From Dyadobacter sp. 50-39 (lineage in GTDB: Bacteria > Bacteroidota > Bacteroidia > Cytophagales > Spirosomataceae): 64,000 nt of DNA. Location: assembly GCA_001898145.1 (NCBI GenBank), contig MKSR01000040.1, positions 974,680-1,038,679 of the forward strand, in the 5' to 3' direction. The translations under genes were made by a program, and so were the position numbers. Each line of letters opens with the position of its first letter. Position 1 is the stretch's first letter. Shown piece by piece: positions 1-8,601 of this stretch. Below the pieces are notes generated by a model. That model made no database searches. It was not told the DNA's origin and was given only the letters and a program-made list of their open reading frames with translations.

Positions 1-402
1 AACCGGATGATCGGCATTTACCACGGCGACCGCAATGGCCGCGCCAAGCTGAAAGACCGCTGGCGATCGGAGGAAGAACCCGGCTCGGGCGATATCCTCC
101 GCGCCAACCGCGATCCGAAGGGGTTGCAGAAGGAGCCTTCGAGTTACTGGGTGGAAAATGGCTCGTTCCTGCGTATCCGCAAGATCTCGCTGGGCTATAA
201 TTTCGACGGTGAAATGCTGCAGAAGATCAAAGTCCGTTCCCTGCGCGTGTACGTGACGGGCCAGAACCTGTACACTTTCACGAAATACCCGGGTTTCGAT
301 CCCGAAACGAGCAGCGAGGGTAACGGCCTCTCGCGCGGGGGAGACTACCTGGGCTACCCGGCCGCACGGACTGTTATTGCAGGCCTTAACATTACATTCT
401 GA
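1..402 (+). CDS. SusC/RagA TonB-linked outer membrane receptor, C-terminal fragment (gene begins before window)
   Basis: Only the last 133 codons of the gene lie in the window; the frame is open from base 1, so the start is upstream. The visible part is the end of a TonB-dependent beta-barrel of the SusC class. It carries the WVENGSFLRIRKISLGY segment, the VYVTGQNLYTFTKYPGFDPE segment and the final barrel strand ending in ITF, all standard for SusC C-termini. SusC proteins import oligosaccharides through the outer membrane with a SusD lipoprotein lid, and the next gene 17 bases downstream is a SusD. The family call is firm. The substrate cannot be judged from this fragment. Confidence 0.93.
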   Translation, partial: NRMIGIYHGDRNGRAKLKDRWRSEEEPGSGDILRANRDPKGLQKEPSSYWVENGSFLRIRKISLGYNFDGEMLQKIKVRSLRVYVTGQNLYTFTKYPGFDPETSSEGNGLSRGGDYLGYPAARTVIAGLNITF

Positions 403-419
403 TTATTCCTCAATCCATC

Positions 420-1940
420 ATGAAAAGATATATGCTAGCCGCCTTCCTGACCGCGACCTCGGTGTCGTGCAAGGAAAGCTTTATCGACCTGCAACCGATA
501 TCGGATATGAATGCGGGCAATTTTTACAAGACAGAGCAGGACATGAACCAGGCCGTCATGTCGCCCTACTCCTCCCTGCGCGATCTGTACAACCAGCTTT
601 ACATTTACACCGGCGAAATCCGCTCCGACAATACCACCTTCTCGTGGGTACCGGGCAGCTCGAAAGACATGACGTCGATCGACAACTTCGGCGACGTGCT
701 GCTTTCCGACAACCAGAATATCCTCAACCTTTGGAACCGCAGCTATGTTACCATTCTGCGCAGCAACATCGTGCTCGACAAGATCGATGCGGTGACTTTC
801 CGGGACGATAAGCTGAAAAACCAGTACAAAGCCGAAGCGCGGTTCCTGCGCGCACTGGTGTACTTCTGGCTGGTGCGGGTTTACGGCGATGTGCCGAAGG
901 TGGACAAACAGATTTCCGTTCAGGAGGCCTATACCCTGGGCCGCACGCCGGTCGAAGAGCTTTACAATTTCATCGTGGACGACCTCAAATTCGCGGAAGC
1001 CAACCTTCCTGCGACGTACGCCACGGCCGACCGCGGCCGCGTAACCGCAGGTGGTGCCAAAGGGCTGCTCGCCAAAGTGTATATGTTTATGGCCGGCTAT
1101 CCGCTCAAAAAGGGCGCGTCGCATTACGCATTGGCCGAGGCCAAAGCCCTGGAAGTGATCAACGACAAGCAGTATTCGCTGTTACCGGACTACAAATCGG
1201 TTTTTGATGTCAGGAATGAAAACAATGCGGAATCGCTTTTTGAAGTACAATACAAAAAAGGCGGACCGGCCCCGATCGTGACCGGCAGCCCGTGGAGCAA
1301 CGATTTCGCCCCGCGCTTTTCGAATAAGGAGGTGATACCGGTGGGCGATAAGTCGGGTTTCAATGCACCTACGCCATCGATGTCGGCCGCATATGAAAAA
1401 GGCGATCCGCGCAAGGCCATTTCCATGGCAGATGGCTATGTGTCCGACCCGGGCGGGCAGCAGATCAATGAAAAGTATGTCAGAAAGTATTACGACATCT
1501 CATTCTCGGTTTCACCCGACAACGATAACAACTGGCCTGAGCTGCGCCTGGCTGATATTTACCTCCTGTATGCCGAAGCGCTCGTGCGCCAGGGCAAGCA
1601 GCAATCCACCGCACTCCTGTATCTGAACAAGATCCGCGAGCGTGCGCGCAACAGCGCAGGCGCCGCGCCCGGCGCATTGCCCGACTACACCGCATTTACT
1701 TCCGATACCGAGTTCCTGCTCGCGATCGAGAAGGAACGGCGTGTGGAGCTCGCATTCGAAAACCACCGCTGGTTCGACCTCGTTCGCACCGAGCGCGCGA
1801 AGGCCGTCATGAGCCAGGAGCAGAAAGAGCAGAACGGCTTCAACCCGGCGACCTGGAACGACAATATGCTGCTCTTCCCGATCCCGTTGCAGGTGATCCA
1901 GTCCAATCCAGAAAAAATCAAACAAAACCCCGGTTACTAA
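420..1940 (+). CDS. SusD/RagB family nutrient-binding outer membrane lipoprotein
   Basis: The protein is 506 aa, typical for SusD. A lipoprotein signal ends at Cys17 (SVSC), followed by the usual FIDLQPISDMN-like start of the mature protein. The C-terminus has the SusD signature: a block with ADIYLLYAEALVR, then ERRVELAFENHRWFDLVR, and the terminal KQNPGY. TPR-like helices form the platform that caps the SusC barrel and binds glycan at the cell surface. The gene follows the SusC fragment by 17 bases and its stop overlaps the next start by one base, so the four genes from position 1 to 4009 read as one operon. The substrate is unknown. Confidence 0.95.
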   Translation: MKRYMLAAFLTATSVSCKESFIDLQPISDMNAGNFYKTEQDMNQAVMSPYSSLRDLYNQLYIYTGEIRSDNTTFSWVPGSSKDMTSIDNFGDVLLSDNQNILNLWNRSYVTILRSNIVLDKIDAVTFRDDKLKNQYKAEARFLRALVYFWLVRVYGDVPKVDKQISVQEAYTLGRTPVEELYNFIVDDLKFAEANLPATYATADRGRVTAGGAKGLLAKVYMFMAGYPLKKGASHYALAEAKALEVINDKQYSLLPDYKSVFDVRNENNAESLFEVQYKKGGPAPIVTGSPWSNDFAPRFSNKEVIPVGDKSGFNAPTPSMSAAYEKGDPRKAISMADGYVSDPGGQQINEKYVRKYYDISFSVSPDNDNNWPELRLADIYLLYAEALVRQGKQQSTALLYLNKIRERARNSAGAAPGALPDYTAFTSDTEFLLAIEKERRVELAFENHRWFDLVRTERAKAVMSQEQKEQNGFNPATWNDNMLLFPIPLQVIQSNPEKIKQNPGY

Positions 1941-2659
1941 TGTCAATGCAATCCAAAATGCTACGCGTGCTGGCGGGTGGAATGCTGGCCTGGATGCTCA
2001 TCCCGGCCGCATTTGCCCAAAAGGATAACACGCTCACTCCGACTGAAAAGAAAGAAGGCTGGGTGCTGCTGTTCGACGGCACCTCCACCAAAGGCTGGGC
2101 AACCACTGCCGGCAAACCCGTTCCCGCCAGTTGGGAGGTTAAAAACGGCACATTATCTGCCAAAAAAGACGGCAAAGGCGGTGATATCGTCAGCGACGGG
2201 GAGTTCTCCGACTTCGACCTCAAAGCCGACTTCAACATTGCGCCGGAAGGCAACAGCGGCCTTAAATATTTTTTCACACGTTACAAACAGGGCGGTAACC
2301 TGGGCTTCGAATACCAGATCCTGGACGACAAACTGGCCGAGGACAACAAGAAGGCCAATCACCTTACCGGCTCTTTCTACGACGTAATGCAGCCCGACGA
2401 GTCCAAAAAGAAAGTAAATGCACCGGGCCAATGGAACACGCTCCGCATTGTGGCCAAAGGCCAAAACGTGCAGCATTACCTGAATGGCGTAAAGATCCTC
2501 GAATTTACCCGCGGCGGAAAGGTATATACCGACGCCGTGGCACTTAGTAAATTCAGTAAGGCCGTGCCGGCATTCGGATCGGTGGAGAAAGGGCACATCC
2601 TGTTGCAGGAGCACGGGGCCGAGGTTTCATTTAAAAACATTAAAATCAAAGCATTATAA
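1940..2659 (+). CDS. Secreted DUF1080 (3-keto-disaccharide hydrolase-like) protein
   Basis: The protein is 239 aa with a Sec signal peptide ending near AAFAQ; translation could start at residue 1 or at the nearby internal Met residues. A single DUF1080 concanavalin-like beta-sandwich follows. It begins with the family motif GWVLLFDGTSTKGW, then has SDFDLKADFNIAPEGNSG and a GQWNTLRIVAKG segment. Characterised DUF1080 members in Bacteroidota cleave 3-keto-glycosides made by Gfo/Idh/MocA oxidoreductases. Here the next gene is exactly such an oxidoreductase, so I infer a two-step periplasmic oxidation and cleavage of the sugar taken in by SusC/SusD. The start codon overlaps the SusD stop (TAATG). 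Lectin-only function without hydrolysis is possible. Confidence 0.87.
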   Translation: MSMQSKMLRVLAGGMLAWMLIPAAFAQKDNTLTPTEKKEGWVLLFDGTSTKGWATTAGKPVPASWEVKNGTLSAKKDGKGGDIVSDGEFSDFDLKADFNIAPEGNSGLKYFFTRYKQGGNLGFEYQILDDKLAEDNKKANHLTGSFYDVMQPDESKKKVNAPGQWNTLRIVAKGQNVQHYLNGVKILEFTRGGKVYTDAVALSKFSKAVPAFGSVEKGHILLQEHGAEVSFKNIKIKAL

Positions 2660-2662
2660 ATC

Positions 2663-4009
2663 ATGGCTAACAGACGTGAATTTTTAAAAACGACCGCCGC
2701 AGGCTCGCTGGGCCTTGCCATCGGCGGGACGGCTATGGGTTTCAGTGCGAAAAGCTATAACCGTATTATCGGTGCCAACGACCTCATCCGCGTGGCGACC
2801 ATCGGCGTCAACAGCCGCGGCAGAAGCATGAGCGGCACATTCGCCGGGCAGAAAAACACCGAAGTGGGCATTGTGTGCGACGTAGACGAGCGGGCCATCC
2901 CGAAGGCGATCCAGGCGGTGATGGATGCCAAACAAAAATTGACCCCCAAATCCGAAAAAGACCTTCGTAAGGTACTGGAAGACAAATCCATCGACGCGAT
3001 CTATACCGCCACGCCCGACCACTGGCACGCTCCGCTCACGATCATGGGCTGCCGGGCGGGCAAGCACGTGTATGTAGAAAAGCCGCTGAGTCACAACCCG
3101 CGCGAGGGCGAGCTCGCGATCGAGGCCGCACGCAAGTATAAGCGCGTGGTGCAGATGGGCGCCCAGCGCAGGTCGGCACCTGTGCTCACGGAAGGCATCA
3201 GGCAGCTGCACCAGGGCATTATCGGCCGCGTGTATTTAGCTAAAACCTGGTATACCAATAAAAGAAAGGCTACTTATCTGAAACCTGGCACCGTTCCTTC
3301 CTGGCTCGATTATGAACTGTGGCAGGGCCCCGCGCCGCGTATGCCGTATAAAGAAGGGCTGATCCACTACGACTGGCACTGGTTCTGGCATTGGGGCACC
3401 GGGGAAGCACTCAACAACGGCACGCATGAGGTGGATGTAGCGCGCTGGGGCTTGGGAGTGGACTTCCCCACCCGTGTCAGCTCCGTCGGCGGGCGTTACG
3501 AGTTCAAAGACGACTGGGAAACACCCGACACGCAGGTGATCGCGATGGACTATCCCGGCCGCGTTTCGCTGATCTGGGAATCGCGGAGCTCCAATGGCCG
3601 CAAGATCGAAGGCCAGGACCGCGGGATTATTTTCTATGGTGAAAACGGCAGCCTGGATACCGGCGGCGATTCCTACAAAGTTTACGACCTCGACGGCAAA
3701 CTTATCAAAGAAGTAAACTCCCCGACGGAAGAAGGCGGAATGCAAGGCCGCAACCTTGCCAGTCCGAGCCTCGGCATGGACAACCTCCACGTAGCCGACT
3801 TCCTCGACGCGATCCGCAACAACCGCAAACCCAACTGCGACGTAGAATCAGGCTTCAAAAGCGTGGTAGCCATGCAGCTCGGCAACATCGCCTGGCGTGT
3901 GGGCCGCGACCTTAAAATCGATCCGAAAAACGGGCACATTATCGGGGATAAGGAAGCCGAAAAGCTATGGTCACGCGAGTACGCCAAAGGCTGGGACCCT
4001 GTGGTGTAG
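2663..4009 (+). CDS. Tat-exported Gfo/Idh/MocA family oxidoreductase
   Basis: The protein is 448 aa. It opens with a twin-arginine signal (NRREFLKTT followed by a Gly/Ala-rich hydrophobic stretch), so it should be exported folded with its nicotinamide cofactor bound. The Rossmann domain has the IRVATIGVNSRG nucleotide-binding start and the hallmark EKPLSHN (EKP motif, about residue 139). The C-terminal alpha/beta dimerisation domain contains the family's GTHEVDVARWGLG stretch. Members of this exported group oxidise sugars or glycosides, often at C3. Placed three bases after the DUF1080 gene, it probably generates the 3-keto substrate for that protein. A 13-bp hairpin follows the stop. The exact sugar is unknown. 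Confidence 0.92.
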   Translation: MANRREFLKTTAAGSLGLAIGGTAMGFSAKSYNRIIGANDLIRVATIGVNSRGRSMSGTFAGQKNTEVGIVCDVDERAIPKAIQAVMDAKQKLTPKSEKDLRKVLEDKSIDAIYTATPDHWHAPLTIMGCRAGKHVYVEKPLSHNPREGELAIEAARKYKRVVQMGAQRRSAPVLTEGIRQLHQGIIGRVYLAKTWYTNKRKATYLKPGTVPSWLDYELWQGPAPRMPYKEGLIHYDWHWFWHWGTGEALNNGTHEVDVARWGLGVDFPTRVSSVGGRYEFKDDWETPDTQVIAMDYPGRVSLIWESRSSNGRKIEGQDRGIIFYGENGSLDTGGDSYKVYDLDGKLIKEVNSPTEEGGMQGRNLASPSLGMDNLHVADFLDAIRNNRKPNCDVESGFKSVVAMQLGNIAWRVGRDLKIDPKNGHIIGDKEAEKLWSREYAKGWDPVV

Positions 4010-4019
4010 CAGAAACCGG

Positions 4020-4059
4020 ACTTCCGGGCCCGGGAATAACTTTCGACGGGCCCGGAAGT
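4020..4059 (+). terminator. Hairpin terminator after the SusCD/DUF1080/oxidoreductase operon
   Basis: A perfect 13-bp GC-rich inverted repeat (4020-4032 with 4047-4059, 14-base loop) lies 10 bases after the oxidoreductase stop. The T-rich tract comes late, near 4078-4090, so termination efficiency is uncertain. Confidence 0.55.
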
Positions 4060-4133
4060 ATTGAACAATACCACGATTTCTTTTTATTTTAGTCCGACCA
4101 AGAGCATTTCAAACTTTAAACTTCGGATTCAAC

Positions 4134-4505
4134 ATGAAAGGAAAGCATTACCTACTTACCGCCATCGCCATTTGCATGGTTTCCATCGCAGCGGCAACCG
4201 CAGTTTTGCCGCAGGACATCCTCGGTACCTGGAAATACCTGATCAGCGACGTTCCGCCTGAATACGAATCGGGCTTCTTTACCTTCGAACAAAAAGAAAA
4301 TAAAACCGTCGGCTACTCCGGCGACACGGAAAAAGAGGAACTGAAAGAACTGACCGTAGACCAGGGCAAGGTGACCTTCACCATCGAAAACCAGGCCGGT
4401 GTATTCAAATACAGCTTCGCTCAAACAGGCGACACCCTCACCGGCATCGTTTCATCCCAATACGGAGACTTCCCCATCAAAGCCGTGCGGCAGGGGAAAA
4501 AGTAG
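4134..4505 (+). CDS. Small secreted protein of unknown function
   Basis: This 123-aa protein has a clear N-terminal signal peptide (MKGKHYLLTAIAICMVSIAAATAV) and a mature part of about 95 residues. The mature part starts DILGTWKYLI and continues as alternating short strands (GKVTFTIENQAGVFKYSF, GDTLTGIV). The GTWKY start and the strand pattern look like the small lipocalin-like or DUF-type beta proteins common in Bacteroidota, but I do not recognise a named family. It is separated from the upstream operon by a hairpin and followed by its own strong terminator, so it is probably a single-gene unit. Codon use matches its neighbours. Confidence 0.7.
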   Translation: MKGKHYLLTAIAICMVSIAAATAVLPQDILGTWKYLISDVPPEYESGFFTFEQKENKTVGYSGDTEKEELKELTVDQGKVTFTIENQAGVFKYSFAQTGDTLTGIVSSQYGDFPIKAVRQGKK

Positions 4506-4528
4506 GTTTGCTAATGTGTCCTATTAGA

Positions 4529-4562
4529 CAACAAAAGCCGCTCGATGGAGCGGCTTTTGTTG
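4529..4562. terminator. Strong bidirectional Rho-independent terminator
   Basis: A perfect 15-bp stem (4529-4543 with 4548-4562) has a 4-base GATG loop and CTTTTGTTG in the arm. It lies between the + gene ending at 4505 and the - gene ending at 4628 and can serve both. Confidence 0.85.
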
Positions 4563-4627
4563 GTTATGGCAGGTTGTTAGAGTAGTAGTCACAAACTTTT
4601 GACGTCGATGATTTCCACATTCAAGAC

Positions 4628-5317
4628 TTACTTATCCAACTTTGACCAAACGGCGTCGCAGTTACACTGGTTGGCTAAGGTATCAGGAATATTTATTTTG
4701 ACTGGGTCCGCGAGATTGTAGGTATATTCGACGCTATCCGCTTTGTCTCCGTACGAACAGGTTTTGGATATTCTCCTCAATCCGATACCTCCCTTAACTA
4801 TTGAAAACTCAGTAGAATAGCTCCAAGAATAATTGGCGCCAGCCTCATGGACAATTTTAAATCCGTTCTTCGACAAAAATATTCCACTATAGTGAGAAAG
4901 CACACCACCAACATCAGAAATGACATTATAGTATATACTTCTGATCTTTGCATCACCTTTGGGCTTTTTGATAATCTCAGCCAATACCCTTTTTGGCGCT
5001 TTATCAAAATCAAAATCGCATTTAACATCGATGGGATCTAACGATTTAGGCGACAGCACAAGGATCATGTCAATAAAATTATCATCATTCAAATTGACAG
5101 GCAAGCTGTCTAATACTGAGTAGTAGTTTGAAATAAGAATCCCAGACTTCTGATAATAACCGACTACAAATCGAGAACAGTTCTGATCAACAGCAGTAGT
5201 CTTAAAAAGTGGATGTTTAAGCGTATCTAAATCAGTCCATCTAGTCGCCGTTTGCCCCGTAAAGTTGTTCAAATTAACCAACAGAACTGCCAGTATGGGA
5301 ATTGCTACTTTCAACAT
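4628..5317 (-). CDS. Secreted protein directly downstream of the RHS toxin; candidate immunity protein
   Basis: This is a 229-aa protein with a Sec-type signal peptide (MLKVAIPILAVLLVNLNNFTGQ) and no family I can name. The mature part is rich in beta-strand-like segments, has several Cys residues (including a C-terminal CNCDAVW) and no membrane span. Its start lies one base after the stop of the RHS gene, so the two are co-translated. Its AT-rich composition matches the RHS tip and differs from the GC-rich RHS core. In polymorphic toxin systems the small gene right after the toxin tip is normally the immunity gene. An exported immunity protein fits a toxin acting in the periplasm. This role is inferred from position and signal peptide only. 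Confidence 0.65.
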   Translation of the reverse strand: MLKVAIPILAVLLVNLNNFTGQTATRWTDLDTLKHPLFKTTAVDQNCSRFVVGYYQKSGILISNYYSVLDSLPVNLNDDNFIDMILVLSPKSLDPIDVKCDFDFDKAPKRVLAEIIKKPKGDAKIRSIYYNVISDVGGVLSHYSGIFLSKNGFKIVHEAGANYSWSYSTEFSIVKGGIGLRRISKTCSYGDKADSVEYTYNLADPVKINIPDTLANQCNCDAVWSKLDK

Positions 5318-5318
5318 T

Positions 5319-8300
5319 TTACTTTTTATCTATTTTCCAAAAAATTGATTTCCCAGCGGCCCCAGTTGCTTGAAGAGAATAGTACTTCCCACTTCCATTT
5401 AACAGAAAGGATGACTTACACCCAATTGCGTCACAAAAATCCCCAGAAGCAGCCCCACGTTTATATGCCGATGAATATTTTTGCAAAACTGCGCCATCAA
5501 TTGTAACTGTCGAATACTCTTTAAATTTATTATGTGAAGCTCCCTTCTTCAAGAAGTCTGAACCATCCCAAAGTACAGCTCCACCTGTGGGATCAGACTT
5601 CCCGGACAAAACACTTATGACCGCCGCTCTCGCATTGTTTGAGGCTGAGCTATTATCGCTATCCTTTAATGGCGTTCTCGCGCTGGCGGGAGTGGTGGAA
5701 TAGTTCTTATCTGTCAACTGGTCGTACAACGTCTTATTATTCCTTTTGTAGTCGATCGCATTATTATCTTTGGCATTGTTGGCAGCGTGTGCTATCCATA
5801 AACTCTCATCTTTATCGCCAGATGATTCATGTTTCACGACATTTGCTGATGTTGTAAATTCATCATGGTTCGTTGCAAGTTCTTGCGCATTATCAAACCC
5901 TCCGTCTGCATTTTTCGAGTCGGCCAGGTAAACCTTATTGTCGTCGACGCCATCATTTCCCAGATATTTTCCATTTGAGTCATAATAATCGCCAAACATA
6001 CCATTCGGGTCTATAAACCTTAAGGGATTGTTAAATACATATGTAAATGGGCTCGTTTTTCGATCTAGCTCCGACAACGGATCCACCACCATCCAACGTC
6101 CTATCGCGGGGTCATACATCCTCGCGCCGTAATCCAGCCAATTGGTTTCCGGCTGCTTCTCCTTGCCATTGTAAAGATACTTATTCGTGCCAGCCGTCCT
6201 AGGGATCGCCAAGCCAAAGGGGAAATACTCGGTTTCCTGCAAAACGGTCCCCGCTTCGTTGATGACCTGCCGGGTGTTGCCCAGGTGATCTTTCAGGTAG
6301 TATTCAAATGCGTAGTCGTTGGCACTGGCACCGTTGTTGGTGACGGAAATCTGCCCCTCGTCGGTCGCGATCCGGGTGAGGTAGTTGCTGCTGTTGTATT
6401 CAAAAACACCCGCATATTTGGTGTTTTCCGCCCCTCGCTCCATTCTAAGCTTCGAGCCGGAAGCGTCGTAGTGATACTTCATCGTCAGGCCGTTGACAAC
6501 GACCTCTCTCGGAAGGTTCATGAGATTGTACCGTATGCCGCCACTGGCGATTCCGCGGTTCTGGTCCTGGATCAGGTTGCCGTTGCCATCGTAGTTGAAG
6601 TCGTCGGAACTTCCGGAAGAACCATTGTTGAACCCTTCGGTGGTGCCGGCGTCGGTTACCCTGGTGAGGCGGTTGCCATTGCCGTAGATGTAGGTGAGAT
6701 CATCCCAGGTGGCAGTGAGCTTTTTTCGCTGCAATGCCTTAATATTCCCGTTGAGATCATAAGCGGAGACGATTTCGCTGTAATCGTAGTTGGAGCCTTC
6801 GCCTTTGGTCAGCCGGTTGCCCTTGTCGTAGGTAAATTTGTAACCTACCCAGGCGCTACCCTGCCGCCAGAGCATTTCGCCGATATTGCCATTGTACTGA
6901 GGCGTGGTCGCATTGGCATATTTGAGCTCGACGCCGAAGTTATCCCCTGCGCCCGTCTTTCCGGTCACTTTGCTCATCCAGCCCCGGGGAATGTAGCGGT
7001 AGTCCAGTTGCTCGCGGAAACTACTGCCATCCGTGGAGTTCAGAAACTTGTTTTTCATCTGCCCGATGCCATCGAAACGGCTGGCAGCCACCACGATGTT
7101 CTTCCTTTCTGTGGCCCCGTTCTTCACGATATAACGGGTACTCAGCAGCCGGTCGGCATGGTCGTAAGTGTACTGCTTTTCGACGGTATTGTCTCCCGTG
7201 CTCACACTCTGCCTGACGAGCTCTTTTTCCACGCGGCCGTCAAAACGGAGCTGTCTGGCTACATATTCATAGTTATTGCTGCTGCCGCCCAAATCGAAAA
7301 CGTTCCTGATTGTTTGGATCACGTTGAAGCGGTCGTCGTAGTACGTGGTGGTATAATACCATCCGGATGTGGCATCGCTGTAACTGCCGTCCGGGTTCAG
7401 AATGCGCGTGGCTGTGACCGTTACCTTACCTTTCACATTAGTCCGGTAGGAGGAAGCGTAGCCATTGCCGTAATTGGTGACAAATGCCTGTACCCCGCCA
7501 AATGAAGGCGAATAGTTATCGTAATGGGTTTTGACCAGCGGTAGGTAACTTGTTCCGGATTTCTCGCCGGTTTCGATTACGCGGTTGAACGTATCGTATT
7601 TAAAGTAGGTGATTTTGCCATTGCCGTCCGTACTTTCGGATAGCCGGTCCTGGCTGTCGTAGATCATCGTCGTCGTCCCGCCGCCAGGCACATATTTGCT
7701 GCTCATCAGTCCGCGCGAATTGTATTTGTACTTAAATGCGTATTTATCGGCATTCGCATCCGTCTGATACTCCGGCTGCAACACAAACCGGAGTTGTGAA
7801 AGATCGTCGTACACATAAAATGTATTCGCCCAGGTGGTTTGCGTGACCTGAGCGGCCCTCAGTACGATCTGCCCGCTTTTGTTTTTTACTTCGACGGACA
7901 GGCTTCCGTTTTCATCGGTGGTAGTGGTTTTAAACAGCTGATTGGCATCGTAATACTCATTGTTATACACCAGGTTATCTCCCGAGACACGGTAAAGTTT
8001 GATTTCACCGCCACTGTTGAATGTATATTGCAGGTCGACCGAGCGATCCGACCCCACGGCAAACTGCCTGGTGACGCGGTTCAACGGCGAAGCTTCATAC
8101 TCTGTCAGTGCATAGCCCCTGGTATTCTTTTCATTGAAGTTGATGTCGCTGTTGTAAAAATCCACTGATTTCGTAGGTGCATCGCCGGCATATTTCCCGT
8201 TACCCGCAGCGGGACTGGCGGCATACCCGGCCGGATACGGTGCATACACTTTCGACACACGCCCCAGGGCATCGTACTCGGTGTGCGTAACGATATCGGA

Positions 8301-8543
8301 AGGGCGCGAGCCTATCTGAACGGGGCTTCCATGGGCGGAAACGCTCTGCAGGGGACGGCCCAGGCCATCGGAATAGGCCACGTCCTGGGCAGCGTCTTTC
8401 ACATTCCCGCTCACGGTCGTGCGCGCGGCTTTATAGGTGCGGGTCAGCACGAAGTTCTTGTCCGTGCTTTGCGCGAGAAGGCTTGGAGAATAAAGAACTG
8501 CTGTCAGAAGCAGGTAGCGAAAATAGGTAGCCGGTGCCATCAT
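5319..8543 (-). CDS. RHS/YD-repeat protein with RHS core and a C-terminal SleB-like toxin tip
   Basis: The protein is 1074 aa with a signal peptide ending near LLAQ. The N-terminal part is the DUF6443-type region of Bacteroidota RHS proteins (YSDGLGRPLQSVSAHGS), followed by many YD repeats that build the RHS cocoon. The RHS-associated core lies at about residues 750-848, with DHLGNTRQV, the YLYNGKEKQPETNWLDYGAR block and the closing YVFNNPLRFIDPNG. After that boundary comes a 226-residue variable tip (DNA 5322-5999). It contains HESSGDKDESLWIAHAANN and later DPTGGAVLWDGSDFL, which resemble the two conserved blocks of SleB-type cell wall hydrolases. The tip is more AT-rich than the core. I infer a peptidoglycan-targeting toxin. 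The RHS call is firm and the tip activity is tentative. Confidence 0.88.
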   Translation of the reverse strand: MMAPATYFRYLLLTAVLYSPSLLAQSTDKNFVLTRTYKAARTTVSGNVKDAAQDVAYSDGLGRPLQSVSAHGSPVQIGSRPSDIVTHTEYDALGRVSKVYAPYPAGYAASPAAGNGKYAGDAPTKSVDFYNSDINFNEKNTRGYALTEYEASPLNRVTRQFAVGSDRSVDLQYTFNSGGEIKLYRVSGDNLVYNNEYYDANQLFKTTTTDENGSLSVEVKNKSGQIVLRAAQVTQTTWANTFYVYDDLSQLRFVLQPEYQTDANADKYAFKYKYNSRGLMSSKYVPGGGTTTMIYDSQDRLSESTDGNGKITYFKYDTFNRVIETGEKSGTSYLPLVKTHYDNYSPSFGGVQAFVTNYGNGYASSYRTNVKGKVTVTATRILNPDGSYSDATSGWYYTTTYYDDRFNVIQTIRNVFDLGGSSNNYEYVARQLRFDGRVEKELVRQSVSTGDNTVEKQYTYDHADRLLSTRYIVKNGATERKNIVVAASRFDGIGQMKNKFLNSTDGSSFREQLDYRYIPRGWMSKVTGKTGAGDNFGVELKYANATTPQYNGNIGEMLWRQGSAWVGYKFTYDKGNRLTKGEGSNYDYSEIVSAYDLNGNIKALQRKKLTATWDDLTYIYGNGNRLTRVTDAGTTEGFNNGSSGSSDDFNYDGNGNLIQDQNRGIASGGIRYNLMNLPREVVVNGLTMKYHYDASGSKLRMERGAENTKYAGVFEYNSSNYLTRIATDEGQISVTNNGASANDYAFEYYLKDHLGNTRQVINEAGTVLQETEYFPFGLAIPRTAGTNKYLYNGKEKQPETNWLDYGARMYDPAIGRWMVVDPLSELDRKTSPFTYVFNNPLRFIDPNGMFGDYYDSNGKYLGNDGVDDNKVYLADSKNADGGFDNAQELATNHDEFTTSANVVKHESSGDKDESLWIAHAANNAKDNNAIDYKRNNKTLYDQLTDKNYSTTPASARTPLKDSDNSSASNNARAAVISVLSGKSDPTGGAVLWDGSDFLKKGASHNKFKEYSTVTIDGAVLQKYSSAYKRGAASGDFCDAIGCKSSFLLNGSGKYYSLQATGAAGKSIFWKIDKK

Positions 8544-8601
8544 TTTTATCAGAAAATATCTCCTTAATAAGAACCAGTGAAATGTGCTTGCAGCCGGGGA
8601 C

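Noticed and set aside
6285-7505. 406-codon open frame on the + strand
   Set aside because: Antisense to the RHS repeats; its apparent repetitive Val/Gly pattern is produced by the YD repeats on the other strand.
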